A stretch of DNA of 64,000 nucleotides, taken from the NCBI RefSeq assembly GCF_014858725.1, contig NZ_AQGV01000012.1, positions 1,178,001 through 1,242,000 on the forward strand. The letters run 5' to 3'. Source of the stretch: Pseudoalteromonas aurantia 208. Its GTDB lineage: Bacteria; Pseudomonadota; Gammaproteobacteria; Enterobacterales; Alteromonadaceae. Below the pieces are notes generated by a model. It was not told the origin of the DNA and did no database searches. It was given only the letters and a program-made list of their open reading frames with translations. Positions 1 through 7,891 of the stretch are shown here, piece by piece; within the stretch, counting starts at the first letter, position 1, and each line of letters begins with the position of its first letter. Position numbers and translations under genes: made by a program.

Positions 1-51
1 CCACGCAAGGCAGTGAGAAGGCTATTAGTGAAGCATGTTCGAGTGTTGATA

Positions 52-267
52 ATGAATGTTAAAAATAATGCAATGAAATTTTTACGGTTGGTAGGAGCGT
101 TTGTATTAATACTCACTACTTTGATTTTAATAAAAGTAGCCCTTAATGGAGACATAGCTGAATTAAGTTTACAAAGAGTTTCTACCGGTATGATCATAGT
201 AGTAATACCTTGCTCATTAATTTTGGCATTAGTTCTGTTTATTGTTGACTATTATGATAAAAAATAA
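52..267 (+). CDS. Small two-helix membrane protein, hypothetical
   Basis: I do not recognise this protein. It is about 71 residues from the ATG at 52, with two hydrophobic segments near residues 10-28 and 45-65 and a short charged tail ending DYYDKK, so it is probably an inner-membrane protein. The frame is open back to an ATG at 13, and another ATG lies at 73. None has a convincing ribosome binding site, so the start is uncertain. It sits next to decayed mobile DNA and may be an orphan accessory gene or a leftover. Confidence 0.4.
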   Translation: MNVKNNAMKFLRLVGAFVLILTTLILIKVALNGDIAELSLQRVSTGMIIVVIPCSLILALVLFIVDYYDKK

Positions 268-281
268 AAGAACAGATAAAC

Positions 282-308
282 TTCTTGCATAATTGGGTGG
301 TTTAACTA
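282..308 (+). repeat. 27-bp direct repeat, left copy
   Basis: This 27-bp stretch, beginning TTCTTGCATAATTGGG, is identical to 780-806. The two copies flank the IS256-type remnant and a palindrome. In the right copy the sequence continues leftward into the ATGGGACAGGCAC repeat and rightward into the RAYT fragment, so it looks like RAYT-associated upstream DNA that has been duplicated or split. Confidence 0.7.
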
Positions 309-645
309 GAGCCTGTCACAGATTTTGTGTAACTGCCAGGTTTAAATAGCATCTTTCAAACGGTCTTCGAATTCAATCATAAATCGATTCAAGACCGTTT
401 TCCAATTTCTTATTGGCATTGTTCATTTTTTCGATGCTTGCTCAATCGCTAAGTAAATAACTTTCCTCGCTGAATCATCATATGGAAATAGCTTACGTTT
501 CTTGATGGCTTTACGAATAACACTGTTGAGTGATTCTATCGCATTGGTGGTGTAAATGGCCTTACGGATATCCTCAGGATAGTTGAATGGTAATCCCCCC
601 ATTTTTAACAAGTATTGATGATAGCGAACGCGAGGCTTGAACATG
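309..645 (-). pseudogene. IS256-family (mutator-type) transposase remnant
   Basis: The minus strand encodes the typical C-terminal part of an IS256-type DDE transposase, including YTTNAIESLNSVIRKAIKKR and YLAIEQASKK. After ASKK the frame meets TGA where family members normally have Trp (TGG). Beyond it the same frame continues TMPIRNWKTVLNRFMIEFED to a stop at about 347. So this is a nonsense mutation inside an otherwise recognisable C-terminus. The N-terminal three quarters, including the first catalytic Asp, are missing; homology stops near 590. The sequence at 309-337 resembles the element's terminal inverted repeat. The gene is dead. Confidence 0.8.
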
Positions 646-671
646 CATATTGCGAAGAAATAATGCAGAAG

Positions 672-710
672 GGGTCAGGTCTTGCGTTTTGCACTCAACT
701 GACCTGATCC
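672..710. repeat. REP-like palindrome associated with RAYT
   Basis: GGGTCAGGTC at 672-681 pairs with GACCTGATCC at 701-710 as an imperfect inverted repeat around a 19-nt centre. GTCAGG arms of this kind recur in the palindromes at 3288-3949, and a RAYT fragment lies just downstream. Confidence 0.55.
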
Positions 711-754
711 AGCAAGCTCCAATATTTGAACCAAGGCCTCGCCCTCAGGGAGGG

Positions 755-806
755 AAAATAAGATGGGACAGGCACAAATTTCTTGCATAATTGGGTGGTT
801 TAACTA
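755..806 (+). repeat. ATGGGACAGG repeat with TTCTTGCAT extension
   Basis: Bases 755-781 are identical to 1121-1147, and 780-806 are identical to 282-308. The core ATGGGACAGGCACAAATT recurs in varied form at 54761, 55546, 56158, 58013 and 58854. Here it sits immediately upstream of a RAYT-like start codon at 841, so it is probably the left end of a RAYT-type element. Confidence 0.65.
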
Positions 807-840
807 CGGTTGGTATATCCAGTTTTCGTGAGCAATTAAG

Positions 841-933
841 ATGACAAGAGCAAGGAATGCTTTAATTGATTTGTCTGCAACAACGCCTTGTAAAACGATG
901 GAGTCAGAGACGTTGATTTGGTTCTCACTATAA
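841..933 (+). pseudogene. N-terminal fragment of a REP-associated tyrosine transposase (RAYT)
   Basis: A 30-codon frame starts MTRARNALIDLSAT, which matches the usual N-terminus of marine gammaproteobacterial Y1/RAYT transposases. Those normally continue with PYYHCVSRC, but here the sequence diverges to TPCKTMESET and stops. The HUH and Tyr catalytic motifs are absent, so only a start-proximal scar remains. It follows a repeat found repeatedly in this window, which makes a lost RAYT a plausible source of those repeats. Confidence 0.5.
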
Positions 934-943
934 AATAAACATA

Positions 944-970
944 GAAGCCAGCATTTGCTGGTTTCTTTTT
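944..970 (+). terminator. Rho-independent terminator-like hairpin
   Basis: GAAGCCAGCA at 944-953 pairs with TGCTGGTTTC at 956-965 (one G-T pair) and is followed by a T-rich run. It lies just after the RAYT fragment and may have terminated the original element's transcript. Confidence 0.5.
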
Positions 971-1459
971 GGCTGGAGTAACTGATGTTTAAAGACTTTG
1001 GTGTTTCATATCCATCTGAGACTAAGTCGTTACTAGACTATGAAACAAGTTCAGAGCGACAATGTTTTTATAGAGCGATGATGTGTTTGTAGAGCGACGA
1101 GGTTTTTTATAAACGGCGTAAAAATAAGATGGGACAGGCACAAATTTTATCACTAAACAATATCTTAAGCGGTGGCCTTTAACGGGCCTGAATATTTAAA
1201 ATCTATAATTCCGTATTATGAATCACAGAGCAACGTTCAGATAATCTCATGATTGGCACACTTAATTAAGATTTACATCAATGGCTTTAATGTCACTAAT
1301 TAACTAAGCAAGCATTTATTTTTTGTATCGTCTTGTTGAATATTTCATCAAATTGTTATCTACATGCAATATTTAAATCACCGAAAAGTAATAATTAATG
1401 TTTATCGTTTTCTGGTCTAGTCCAATATTTGATAGACCAATTAACTCACAGGAAAAACG
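971..1459. other. Non-coding stretch with repeat fragments
   Basis: No gene is supported here. At 1038-1064 there is a copy of the GAAACAAGTTCAGAGCGAC motif also seen at 3493, 3811 and 3986. At 1121-1147 there is an exact 27-bp copy of the repeat at 755-781. The rest is AT-rich and presumably carries the promoter for the phosphodiesterase gene. Confidence 0.6.
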
Positions 1460-3124
1460 ATGAAAAATAAATATTCAACGCTTTGTTACCAATTCAAACA
1501 GCTATTAAACACAACACTGTGCTGTACGGCACTTGGTATGTCTTCAGCATCTTTGGCCAGTACACACTCATTACTAATTGCAGTTGATGGGTTACGTGGA
1601 GATGGTATTGAAAATGCGAATACGCCTCACCTTGATACGTTAATCAATGGTACCTGGGCCGCGGGTTATAAAGCTGCGTTTGCCCATTATGCACAAACGA
1701 TGACAGACGCGGCGCCAAACAGTGGCCCGAATCATGTTGGTATTATGACCGGCGTAACCGCTAAAAAAAGTGGAGTAACTGGTAATGGTAATGTTGCGGG
1801 TGGCAATTATTCAACCTATCCGCATTATCTAACACTATTAGAGCAGTCAAACTCTTCTCTCAATACTGCGTATCTGGTGACTTGGGGAACCGATATGCAA
1901 ATTACTAACACGGCGGATCTTAAAATTGATGCAAATGATGCAGTTAACACCCAAAATGCAGTGAATATTATCAAGGGTACCTATAGTGCATCAAACTGGC
2001 CACAAGGTACCGACATAGATGCACTATTTATATTTTTAGACGATGTGGATGGGGCAGGCCATGCCTGTTGTTTTACGGCATCTGATGATGGTTATGTAAA
2101 TGAAATTAATGACGTTGATAGTCAAATTGGGCAGTTGTTAGCGGCGATTAAAGCCCGTCCTAATTTTACTCATGAAGATTGGCAAATTGTGGTGACATCA
2201 GATCATGGCGGACGAGGCTCATCGCACGGTATTCATGCTGCTGATAACTACACAATTCCTTTTTTAGTCACATCAAAGGTGGCTAAGCAGGGGTATTTGT
2301 CTGGAATTCCGCGCAATTATGATGCGGCCCCCACTGTACTGGCTCACCATGGTTTGGCTGTGCCAGCAAATATGGATGGCACAGTACAAGGGCAAAATAT
2401 TCGACAGGAAAATGATAAAGGAATTGATCACGGCCTGACAACGTACCTTCCTTTTAATAGCAACTATGAAGATGCATCGGGTAATCACACTCATGCTCAG
2501 GTAGGCGGCGGATCACCAGAGCTGCGCGCGAACGGAAAGTTTGGTACATATGTGAAAATAAATGGCAAAAAAGAGCACTTAACTTTAGGTAAACCAAGTG
2601 AGTTAGATTTTGGCACCGACACCGACTTTACACTTATGACATGGTACAGAGTAAGCGGTGACCAAGTGGGTGATCCTGTTATTGTAGGGAACAAAAACTG
2701 GGTAAGTGGTGCAAACCGAGGTACGTTACTGCTTGCTAATGAGGGGAATGGGGATGATTTTGGTATTAACATCGCCTCATCACGCTCTGATAGAAAAGAC
2801 ATAGACCCTATTGATTACACTTTTAATGGTTGGTGGTTATTGGTGGCATCGTTTGACCGCCAAGGCGTGGCAACTTTGTACGCAGGTAGTCCCTCTGGTG
2901 AGTTGAATATTATTGCCGGTGATATTTCAAACGTGGGTGATATTAATTCAGAGCTTGATTGGAATATTGGTCAAGATGGAACCGGCAGGTATCATTATAA
3001 TTTAAAGGCCGACTTAGATGATTTTGCAGTATGGCGCCGTGCTATTACGCTCAGCGAAGTACGTGCGATATATAATAATGGGCACGGCTCAGAGCTACTT
3101 TCATTGATGAATGCAAGTCATTAG
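1460..3124 (+). CDS. Secreted type I phosphodiesterase/phosphatase with C-terminal LamG-like domain
   Basis: This 554-residue protein has a signal peptide (about residues 1-34, cleavage near ASLAS) and should act in the periplasm or outside the cell. Residues 37-330 are an alkaline-phosphatase-superfamily domain of the nucleotide pyrophosphatase type. Metal ligands are visible at D43 (VDGLRGDG), D197 and H201 (DGAGH), D248-H249 (SDHGG) and H256/H259. The segment NSGPNHVGIMTG places Ser88 where the family nucleophile lies. Residues about 375-545 look like a concanavalin/LamG sandwich that could bind glycans. A ribosome binding site (CAGGAAAA) precedes the ATG. The substrate cannot be read from sequence; phosphodiester or sulfate monoester cleavage are both possible. 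Confidence 0.75.
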   Translation: MKNKYSTLCYQFKQLLNTTLCCTALGMSSASLASTHSLLIAVDGLRGDGIENANTPHLDTLINGTWAAGYKAAFAHYAQTMTDAAPNSGPNHVGIMTGVTAKKSGVTGNGNVAGGNYSTYPHYLTLLEQSNSSLNTAYLVTWGTDMQITNTADLKIDANDAVNTQNAVNIIKGTYSASNWPQGTDIDALFIFLDDVDGAGHACCFTASDDGYVNEINDVDSQIGQLLAAIKARPNFTHEDWQIVVTSDHGGRGSSHGIHAADNYTIPFLVTSKVAKQGYLSGIPRNYDAAPTVLAHHGLAVPANMDGTVQGQNIRQENDKGIDHGLTTYLPFNSNYEDASGNHTHAQVGGGSPELRANGKFGTYVKINGKKEHLTLGKPSELDFGTDTDFTLMTWYRVSGDQVGDPVIVGNKNWVSGANRGTLLLANEGNGDDFGINIASSRSDRKDIDPIDYTFNGWWLLVASFDRQGVATLYAGSPSGELNIIAGDISNVGDINSELDWNIGQDGTGRYHYNLKADLDDFAVWRRAITLSEVRAIYNNGHGSELLSLMNASH

Positions 3125-3154
3125 GCGCGGGGTTTGCACCGGTGATATAGGAAG

Positions 3155-3180
3155 AGGCTAACTTATTGAGTTGGCCTTTT
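3155..3180 (+). terminator. Rho-independent terminator of the phosphodiesterase gene
   Basis: AGGCTAACT at 3155-3163 pairs with AGTTGGCCT at 3169-3177 (one wobble pair) around a 5-nt loop, followed by TTTT. It lies 30 nt after the phosphodiesterase stop codon. Confidence 0.75.
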
Positions 3181-3275
3181 GCGTTTTGAACCAGAGGCGA
3201 ATTACCTCCCAGATGCTGGTTAAGGCTCATAATGTTTTCGGGGGAATGATGTAAAAATACAGGCTAATAGAGCCT

Positions 3276-4010
3276 TCGTATTACCTCCCTGACGCAGGTC
3301 AGGGTCCTTGGTGTTTGTGGAATAGTAATGTGGAAATACATGGTGTAGAGCTCCGTATTGCCTCCCTGACGTAGGTCAGGAATTATATGTTTTATTGAAT
3401 AACGAGGTGGAAATACAGGGTGTAGAGCCCCGTATTGTCTCCCTGACGTAGGTCAGGGTCTATGTGTTTTGTGGGATAATGAGAGTGGACTCTGAAACAA
3501 GTTCAGAGCGACGAAGTTTTAGTTCAGAGCGACGAAGTTTTAGTTCAGAGCGACGAAGGGTGGTGGTTCTGCACAATGAAGTGTTGCTTCATAACAACGA
3601 AGTTTCTGTTAAGCAGTCGCTCAAGCACTGAGCATAAAGCTTTTAGCTAGTGTGCAAGTACTGGGAGATAGCACCCTGACGTAGGTCAGGAATTATATGT
3701 TTTATTGAATACTAATGTGGAAATACGGGGTGCAGAGCCCCGTATTGTCTCCCTGACGTAGATCAGGGGAAGATCACTATGTGTTTTGTGGGATAATGCG
3801 AGTGGACTCTGAAACAAGTTCAGAGCGACGAGGTTTTGTTCAGAGCAACGAAATGTTGGTTAAATTACTGCTTCAGCACTAGCGCTATTAGTGAGTGTGT
3901 AAATACAAAGTATAGAACTCCCCGTATTGTCTCCCTGACGTAGGTCAGGGTCTATGTGTTTTTGTGGATTAGTGATAGTGGATTCTGAAACAAGTTTAGG
4001 GCGGCGAAGC
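3276..4010. repeat. REP-like palindrome field (six palindromes plus GAAACAAGTTCAGAGCGACG motifs)
   Basis: Six near-identical 16-nt palindromes of the form CCTGACGTAGGTCAGG lie at 3288, 3365, 3442, 3675, 3752 and 3934. Most are preceded by CCGTATTG and often by a GGAAATAC-GGGTGTAGAGC block. Three are followed after about 35-45 nt by GAAACAAGTTCAGAGCGACG (3493, 3811, 3986). A short GTTCAGAGCGACGAAG motif is tandemly tripled at 3500-3557. Spacing is irregular and there are no uniform spacers, so this is a REP/BIME-like array and not CRISPR. No gene is present. Confidence 0.75.
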
Positions 4011-4217
4011 TTTATGGTTCAGCTCAATGAAGTGTTGAACTATAGCAATGAGTGCTGAATGTTTACGTGATTTTACGATATACCTGAGTGCTTTTATACA
4101 CTTTATATTTAACGTGTTGATTATACGTTTATTGGCAATGTTGTATTTATTTCATTCTTTTACTACGTTTATTACACCAAGGGATGCTTGGTAACTCTAT
4201 AACGAAGGAATATAAAA

Positions 4218-4448
4218 ATGAAAAAATCTATGTTAGCAACAATTGTAGCCGCTGGTATTGCAGTACTGACTTATGCCGCACACAGTTACGCATCGAGTGA
4301 TTACTTTACATTTAAAGTATATGGTTACTACGATTCGGCAGGTAGTCAGGTAGGAACTTATTATCGACCTTGTTTTGGTCGAATGGGTAAACTAGTGGGC
4401 CAAAGAACATCGGTTAAACGTTTAATTGAAGTCGGTACTTGTCGTTAA
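4218..4448 (+). CDS. Small secreted protein, DUF6289-like
   Basis: This 76-residue protein has a clear signal peptide (KKS followed by a hydrophobic stretch, cleavage after SYA near residue 25). The mature part is about 50 residues with Cys pairs in YRPCFG and VGTCR that could form one disulfide. The pattern of Tyr-rich strands, a Val-Gly turn and a terminal Cys resembles the small DUF6289 family, but I am unsure of that match. A ribosome binding site (GAAGGAATAT) precedes the ATG and a strong terminator follows, so the gene is probably a free-standing transcript. Function unknown. Confidence 0.65.
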   Translation: MKKSMLATIVAAGIAVLTYAAHSYASSDYFTFKVYGYYDSAGSQVGTYYRPCFGRMGKLVGQRTSVKRLIEVGTCR

Positions 4449-4461
4449 AAAGTTCATGATT

Positions 4462-4486
4462 AGCGCTGAGCTTATTCAGCGCTTTT
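4462..4486 (+). terminator. Rho-independent terminator
   Basis: A perfect 8-bp stem, AGCGCTGA (4462-4469) with TCAGCGCT (4476-4483), has a 6-nt loop and a T run. It lies 14 nt after the small secreted protein gene. Confidence 0.85.
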
Positions 4487-4943
4487 GATCATTTTATCCC
4501 CATCTGAATGCGCATATCGCGCGCTCATTAATGTGTATATTGAACGCATGTTCTGATAATGAATATAGACACTGTTTTTAGTCAGCATTACGCGCGTATA
4601 TTTTGCTTTATTAAACCACATTTATTGCTGTGTAGTGTGCAGCGACATGGTGTAAATTACCTTTAAGCTATCGTCAGAATAATGGATATAATATAAGCGT
4701 AATGTCGCTCATATTGAACGACATCATTAATGATAAACTGAGCGCATTAACTAACCTCAGCTCTGGATAAGCGAATTTGCCCAATAAAGCTATTTTTCTC
4801 CCTCTCGGCGTTGCTTTCATTTGTAATAGCCCGCTATTACTGCATAAAAGCGCCTTGATATTGAACAAAATATCATCATTGGATTGTACGTAAGTTTGTT
4901 TACAAAATATTTCCTATTCCAAAACCCTTATCGAAACCTGAGG
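4487..4943. other. Intergenic stretch without a supported gene
   Basis: The only open frame is a 64-codon minus-strand frame at 4674-4868, with no ribosome binding site and no recognisable product. I see no RNA gene or repeat here. It would contain the 3' end of the methionine aminopeptidase transcript. Confidence 0.5.
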
Positions 4944-5729
4944 TTAACTATCAAAAATACCTGCTTCTTCTGGACGTAAGGTCAGTACTTCAAAGCCTGA
5001 ATTGGTTACCAAAATGGTGTGTTCAGCTTGGGCTGAGAGCTTTTTATCTTTGGTTACTACAGTCCAGCCATCCTTTTTTGTTTTTATTTTGGCCTTACCT
5101 TGGTTAATCATAGGCTCAATTGTAAAGGTCATGCCAGCTTGTAGTTTCATGCCTGTATTGGGGGTACCATAATGCAAAACATTAGGGGCTTCGTGCATTT
5201 CTACACCAATACCATGACCGCAGTATTCGCGCACTACACTATACCCTTTGGCTTGTGCAAAGCTTTGAATCATGTGGCCTATGTCTCCAAGTCTAACGCC
5301 TGGCTTGACTAACTTAATCGCATTGTATAGTGCAGTTGTGGTTGCTGATACTAACCGCTTAGCTTCAGTGCTTGCATCAGGCATCACATACATTTTGCTA
5401 GAGTCAGTAATATAGCCATTTTTCTCAAGCGTAATATCAAGATTGATAATATCACTGCTTCTTATAATTTGGCTTTTACTTGGAACGCCATGGCAAACCA
5501 CGTCATTAATTGAGCAATTTAGAACAAATTGATAGCCATATTGCCCTTTTGACGCCGGTCGGGCTTGCAGTTCTTCAACAATGAATTGCTCAACACGGTC
5601 GTTAACTTGCATTGTGGTCAGGCCCGGTTTTACATACTCATCGAGCATCATAAACACTTGCGCAAGTAACTTACCTGATTGACGCATAAACGCAATTTGA
5701 CTGGCATTTTTGATTGAAACGTCAGACAT
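4944..5729 (-). CDS. map: Type I methionine aminopeptidase
   Basis: This 261-residue enzyme removes the N-terminal Met from nascent proteins. The pita-bread fold ligands are all visible: H80 (VVCHGV), D98 (NLDIT), D109 (TDSS), H172 (GHGIGV), H179, E205 (TIEPM) and E236 (QAEHTI). The length is typical of bacterial type I enzymes. The gene overlaps the upstream ParD-like gene by 8 nt, so the two are translationally coupled. Most bacteria have a separate housekeeping map near rpsB, which makes this copy likely to be a paralog paired with the ParD-like protein. Confidence 0.9.
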   Translation of the reverse strand: MSDVSIKNASQIAFMRQSGKLLAQVFMMLDEYVKPGLTTMQVNDRVEQFIVEELQARPASKGQYGYQFVLNCSINDVVCHGVPSKSQIIRSSDIINLDITLEKNGYITDSSKMYVMPDASTEAKRLVSATTTALYNAIKLVKPGVRLGDIGHMIQSFAQAKGYSVVREYCGHGIGVEMHEAPNVLHYGTPNTGMKLQAGMTFTIEPMINQGKAKIKTKKDGWTVVTKDKKLSAQAEHTILVTNSGFEVLTLRPEEAGIFDS

Positions 5730-5925
5730 TATTTTTTGTCTCAGCGTCTATGTGTTTAGTGAGCTCCGCCTGAATAAGCTCAGCAAAGGTTTTTGTTGGA
5801 TTGTGCTCGGCAAGCTTGCCTATTTTAATCCAAAATTCGGCTTGTGCATTAATAGAGCGAGACATAACGTGTGATGTTGAGCGTAGCTCTTCATGTAATT
5901 CATCTGAAATTTTTACGATACCCAA
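5722..5925 (-). CDS. ParD-like antitoxin family protein
   Basis: This 67-residue protein begins MGIVKISDELHEELR and contains SRSINAQAEFWIKIGKLAE, the signature of the ParD-like family (ribbon-helix-helix type). It appears to start at TTG (5925), because no in-frame ATG lies nearby and the family usually begins at this MGIVKI segment. The last 8 nt overlap the start of map. The upstream region (5930-5965) is a run of alternating AT that may hold its own operator. A DNA-binding, autoregulatory role is inferred. No ParE-type toxin is adjacent; the partner here is an aminopeptidase. Confidence 0.75.
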   Translation of the reverse strand: MGIVKISDELHEELRSTSHVMSRSINAQAEFWIKIGKLAEHNPTKTFAELIQAELTKHIDAETKNNV

Positions 5926-6209
5926 AGTATATGTTCCATATATGATTTATATATATATCGTATCATTGTTGGCGTAAAAAGAAAGGTGAAAATAGAGACG
6001 TTGATGTCATGCTCCTAATTTAACTTCAGGTTAGCGTCAAATTTTTCGAGCAACTTTACTGGCTTGTATATTATATTCAATTATTGAAGGTGTATAATTT
6101 AATTCCGATTTAAGGTAATACGGCACAGAAAAGCGGTTTTGCGTGTACTAAGTCATTTTTATTACCTTGATTGGTATTTTTAATTCTTAATTTAGTAAAA
6201 GGAAGTTTT

Positions 6210-6377
6210 ATGAAAAAAGTTAAATCAAAATCACGAGTCCTTGAAATTATATCTATAAAGCACTTAGCGCGGATCTCAGGTGGGCGTAATATTCGTTGCC
6301 CAGCGGTTCACGATGGTAAACCGGGTACGCCGCAAGAACATTGTATTTGTCTTAATGTGCCGCCATTTAGAGGCTAA
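6210..6377 (+). CDS. Small peptide with double-glycine leader (bacteriocin/RiPP-precursor-like)
   Basis: The frame is open from 6171, but the ATG at 6210 has a good ribosome binding site (AAAGGAAG), giving 55 residues. The first 25 residues are basic and helix-prone and end in HLARISGG, which is the form of a leader cut by a C39-type peptidase transporter. The remaining 30 residues hold three Cys (RCPAV, EHCICL) and a Pro-rich end. No processing transporter or modification enzyme is within the window. A terminator follows directly. It could be a bacteriocin or RiPP precursor, or a secreted signal peptide; the function is unproven. Confidence 0.6.
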   Translation: MKKVKSKSRVLEIISIKHLARISGGRNIRCPAVHDGKPGTPQEHCICLNVPPFRG

Positions 6378-6388
6378 TTAGCATATCA

Positions 6389-6415
6389 ATGGCAACTAAT
6401 AAGTTGCCATGTTTT
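6389..6415 (+). terminator. Rho-independent terminator of the GG-leader peptide gene
   Basis: ATGGCAACT (6389-6397) pairs perfectly with AGTTGCCAT (6402-6410) around a 4-nt loop, followed by GTTTT. It begins 11 nt after the peptide stop codon, which supports the peptide as a real gene. Confidence 0.8.
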
Positions 6416-6610
6416 ATAAATAGTTAAAATCATTTACTCAACCTGTCTTTAATTACATTTCACATATTCTTCTATGTACCACGCGCTGTCGTATACAACT
6501 TTTAGTCATGGTTATACGTCAGTTTCTTAATGATATTAATAATATAAAGCGATGAATTGGATGACTTCAAAAGAAATAGTTTACAGTAATATTCTATACT
6601 CTTACTTCAA

Positions 6611-6640
6611 TAGAAGAATGCCCTAAAGTGAATAGGGCAT
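6611..6640 (-). terminator. Terminator-like hairpin downstream of the M24 peptidase
   Basis: ATGCCCT (6618-6624) pairs with AGGGCAT (6634-6640). Read on the minus strand it is followed by TCTTCTATT. It lies 23 nt past the stop of the minus-strand M24 peptidase gene. Confidence 0.55.
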
Positions 6641-6662
6641 CGATTTCAGAGTATGGACGTAC

Positions 6663-7883
6663 TTATTCTTTTAAACCAAATGGATCATCAATGCTGTGGC
6701 TCGGCTGAGTAAACCATTTAGGGCCTGCCTCGGTCATGTAAAAATGGTCTTCTAGACGAATGCCAAACTCATCAGGAATGACTAACATAGGCTCGTTACT
6801 AAAACACATACCGGCTTGTAAAGGTTGCGGGTTATTACGAACTAAGTATGGCCATTCATGTATGTCTAAGCCAATACCATGGCCCGTTCTGTGTGGGCAG
6901 CCAGGGACATTGTAATCTGGGCCTAATCCGACAGAGGTTAGGTAGTTACGCGCTGCATCATCCACAGCCCCACACGGTTTACCAATTTGTGCAGCGTTAA
7001 ACGCGGCTATTTGGGCATTTTTCTCATGATCCCACATAGTACGCTGTCTCGGTGAGGGGGTACCAAAGACATAAGTTCGGGTGATATCCGACAAATAGCC
7101 TTCAACTTTACACCCTGTATCAACGAGTACGACATCACCTTGTTTAAGCGTTTGTGGCTCTTTAACGCCATGCGGAAATGAAGAGGCTTCACCAAACAGC
7201 ACAATACAAAAGTAGTTACCTGATGCGCCGACTTTTTTGTGTGCTGTATTGATAAAAGTTTCTACTTCTGTGGTGGTGATCCCTTCATATAACATACTGG
7301 CGGTTGCTTGATGTACTGCTAGAGTCATATCCATTGCACGTTGGATCAGAGCAAGCTCTGTGGCTGATTTATGCATTCTGCAGTGTGCGGTAACTGTATC
7401 AGCATTGATCCAAGTATGTTGTGGTGCAGCTTGGCGTATGCCATCGAAAATGAAAAAAGCAGTACTTTCATCAATACCAATCGTCGCTGCAACGGTAATA
7501 TCAAGCTCTAATAGTGTTTTAGCAAACAGTTGATAAGGGCTCTCATGCTCTTGCCAGCAATGGATAGGGCCTTCAATTACTTGGTAGTCAATCAAAGTAC
7601 CAATTTCAAAGGTTGGTGCAATAAATTGTACAGTGCCTTTGGCTGGTAATATTGCTCCGACCATACGCTCGCTCGCGTACCATTGCATACCTGTAAAGTA
7701 AGTTAAGTTAGTGCCAGCGTTTAGATATATTGCTGCAATATTATGTTCTTGCATGTACGCTTGTGCACGGTTAATACGTTGTTGATATTCTTCATAACCA
7801 ATTGCTTGCACATCAGTCGTCATGTTAGTTAACGAGTCTAGCGCTTGTTGTTGGCTTTGTATGCCTACACCATGGGTTGTCAT
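6663..7883 (-). CDS. M24 family Xaa-Pro peptidase (prolidase/creatinase-like)
   Basis: This 406-residue cytoplasmic metallopeptidase has a creatinase-type N-terminal domain (about residues 28-170) and a C-terminal pita-bread domain. Dimetal ligands are visible in VDTG, SDITRT, HRTGHGIG, SNEPML and RLEDHF. It starts 8 nt after the D-amino-acid dehydrogenase stop codon with a strong ribosome binding site (TAGGAGAAA), so the two form an operon. Next to hydroxyproline genes, a role in releasing proline or hydroxyproline from Xaa-Pro peptides such as collagen fragments is reasonable, but this is inferred from context. Confidence 0.85.
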   Translation of the reverse strand: MTTHGVGIQSQQQALDSLTNMTTDVQAIGYEEYQQRINRAQAYMQEHNIAAIYLNAGTNLTYFTGMQWYASERMVGAILPAKGTVQFIAPTFEIGTLIDYQVIEGPIHCWQEHESPYQLFAKTLLELDITVAATIGIDESTAFFIFDGIRQAAPQHTWINADTVTAHCRMHKSATELALIQRAMDMTLAVHQATASMLYEGITTTEVETFINTAHKKVGASGNYFCIVLFGEASSFPHGVKEPQTLKQGDVVLVDTGCKVEGYLSDITRTYVFGTPSPRQRTMWDHEKNAQIAAFNAAQIGKPCGAVDDAARNYLTSVGLGPDYNVPGCPHRTGHGIGLDIHEWPYLVRNNPQPLQAGMCFSNEPMLVIPDEFGIRLEDHFYMTEAGPKWFTQPSHSIDDPFGLKE

Positions 7884-7891
7884 AATTTCTC

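Noticed and set aside
423..644. Intact small IS256 transposase protein starting MFKPRV
   Set aside because: The N-terminal catalytic part is missing and the C-terminal frame is cut by TGA, so it is a remnant.
3276..4010. Possible CRISPR array
   Set aside because: The palindromes are 16 nt, spacing varies from about 77 to 233 nt, intervening sequence is itself repeated, and no cas gene is nearby.
4674..4868. 64-codon minus-strand open frame
   Set aside because: No ribosome binding site, no recognisable domain and a position where a 3' untranslated region is expected.
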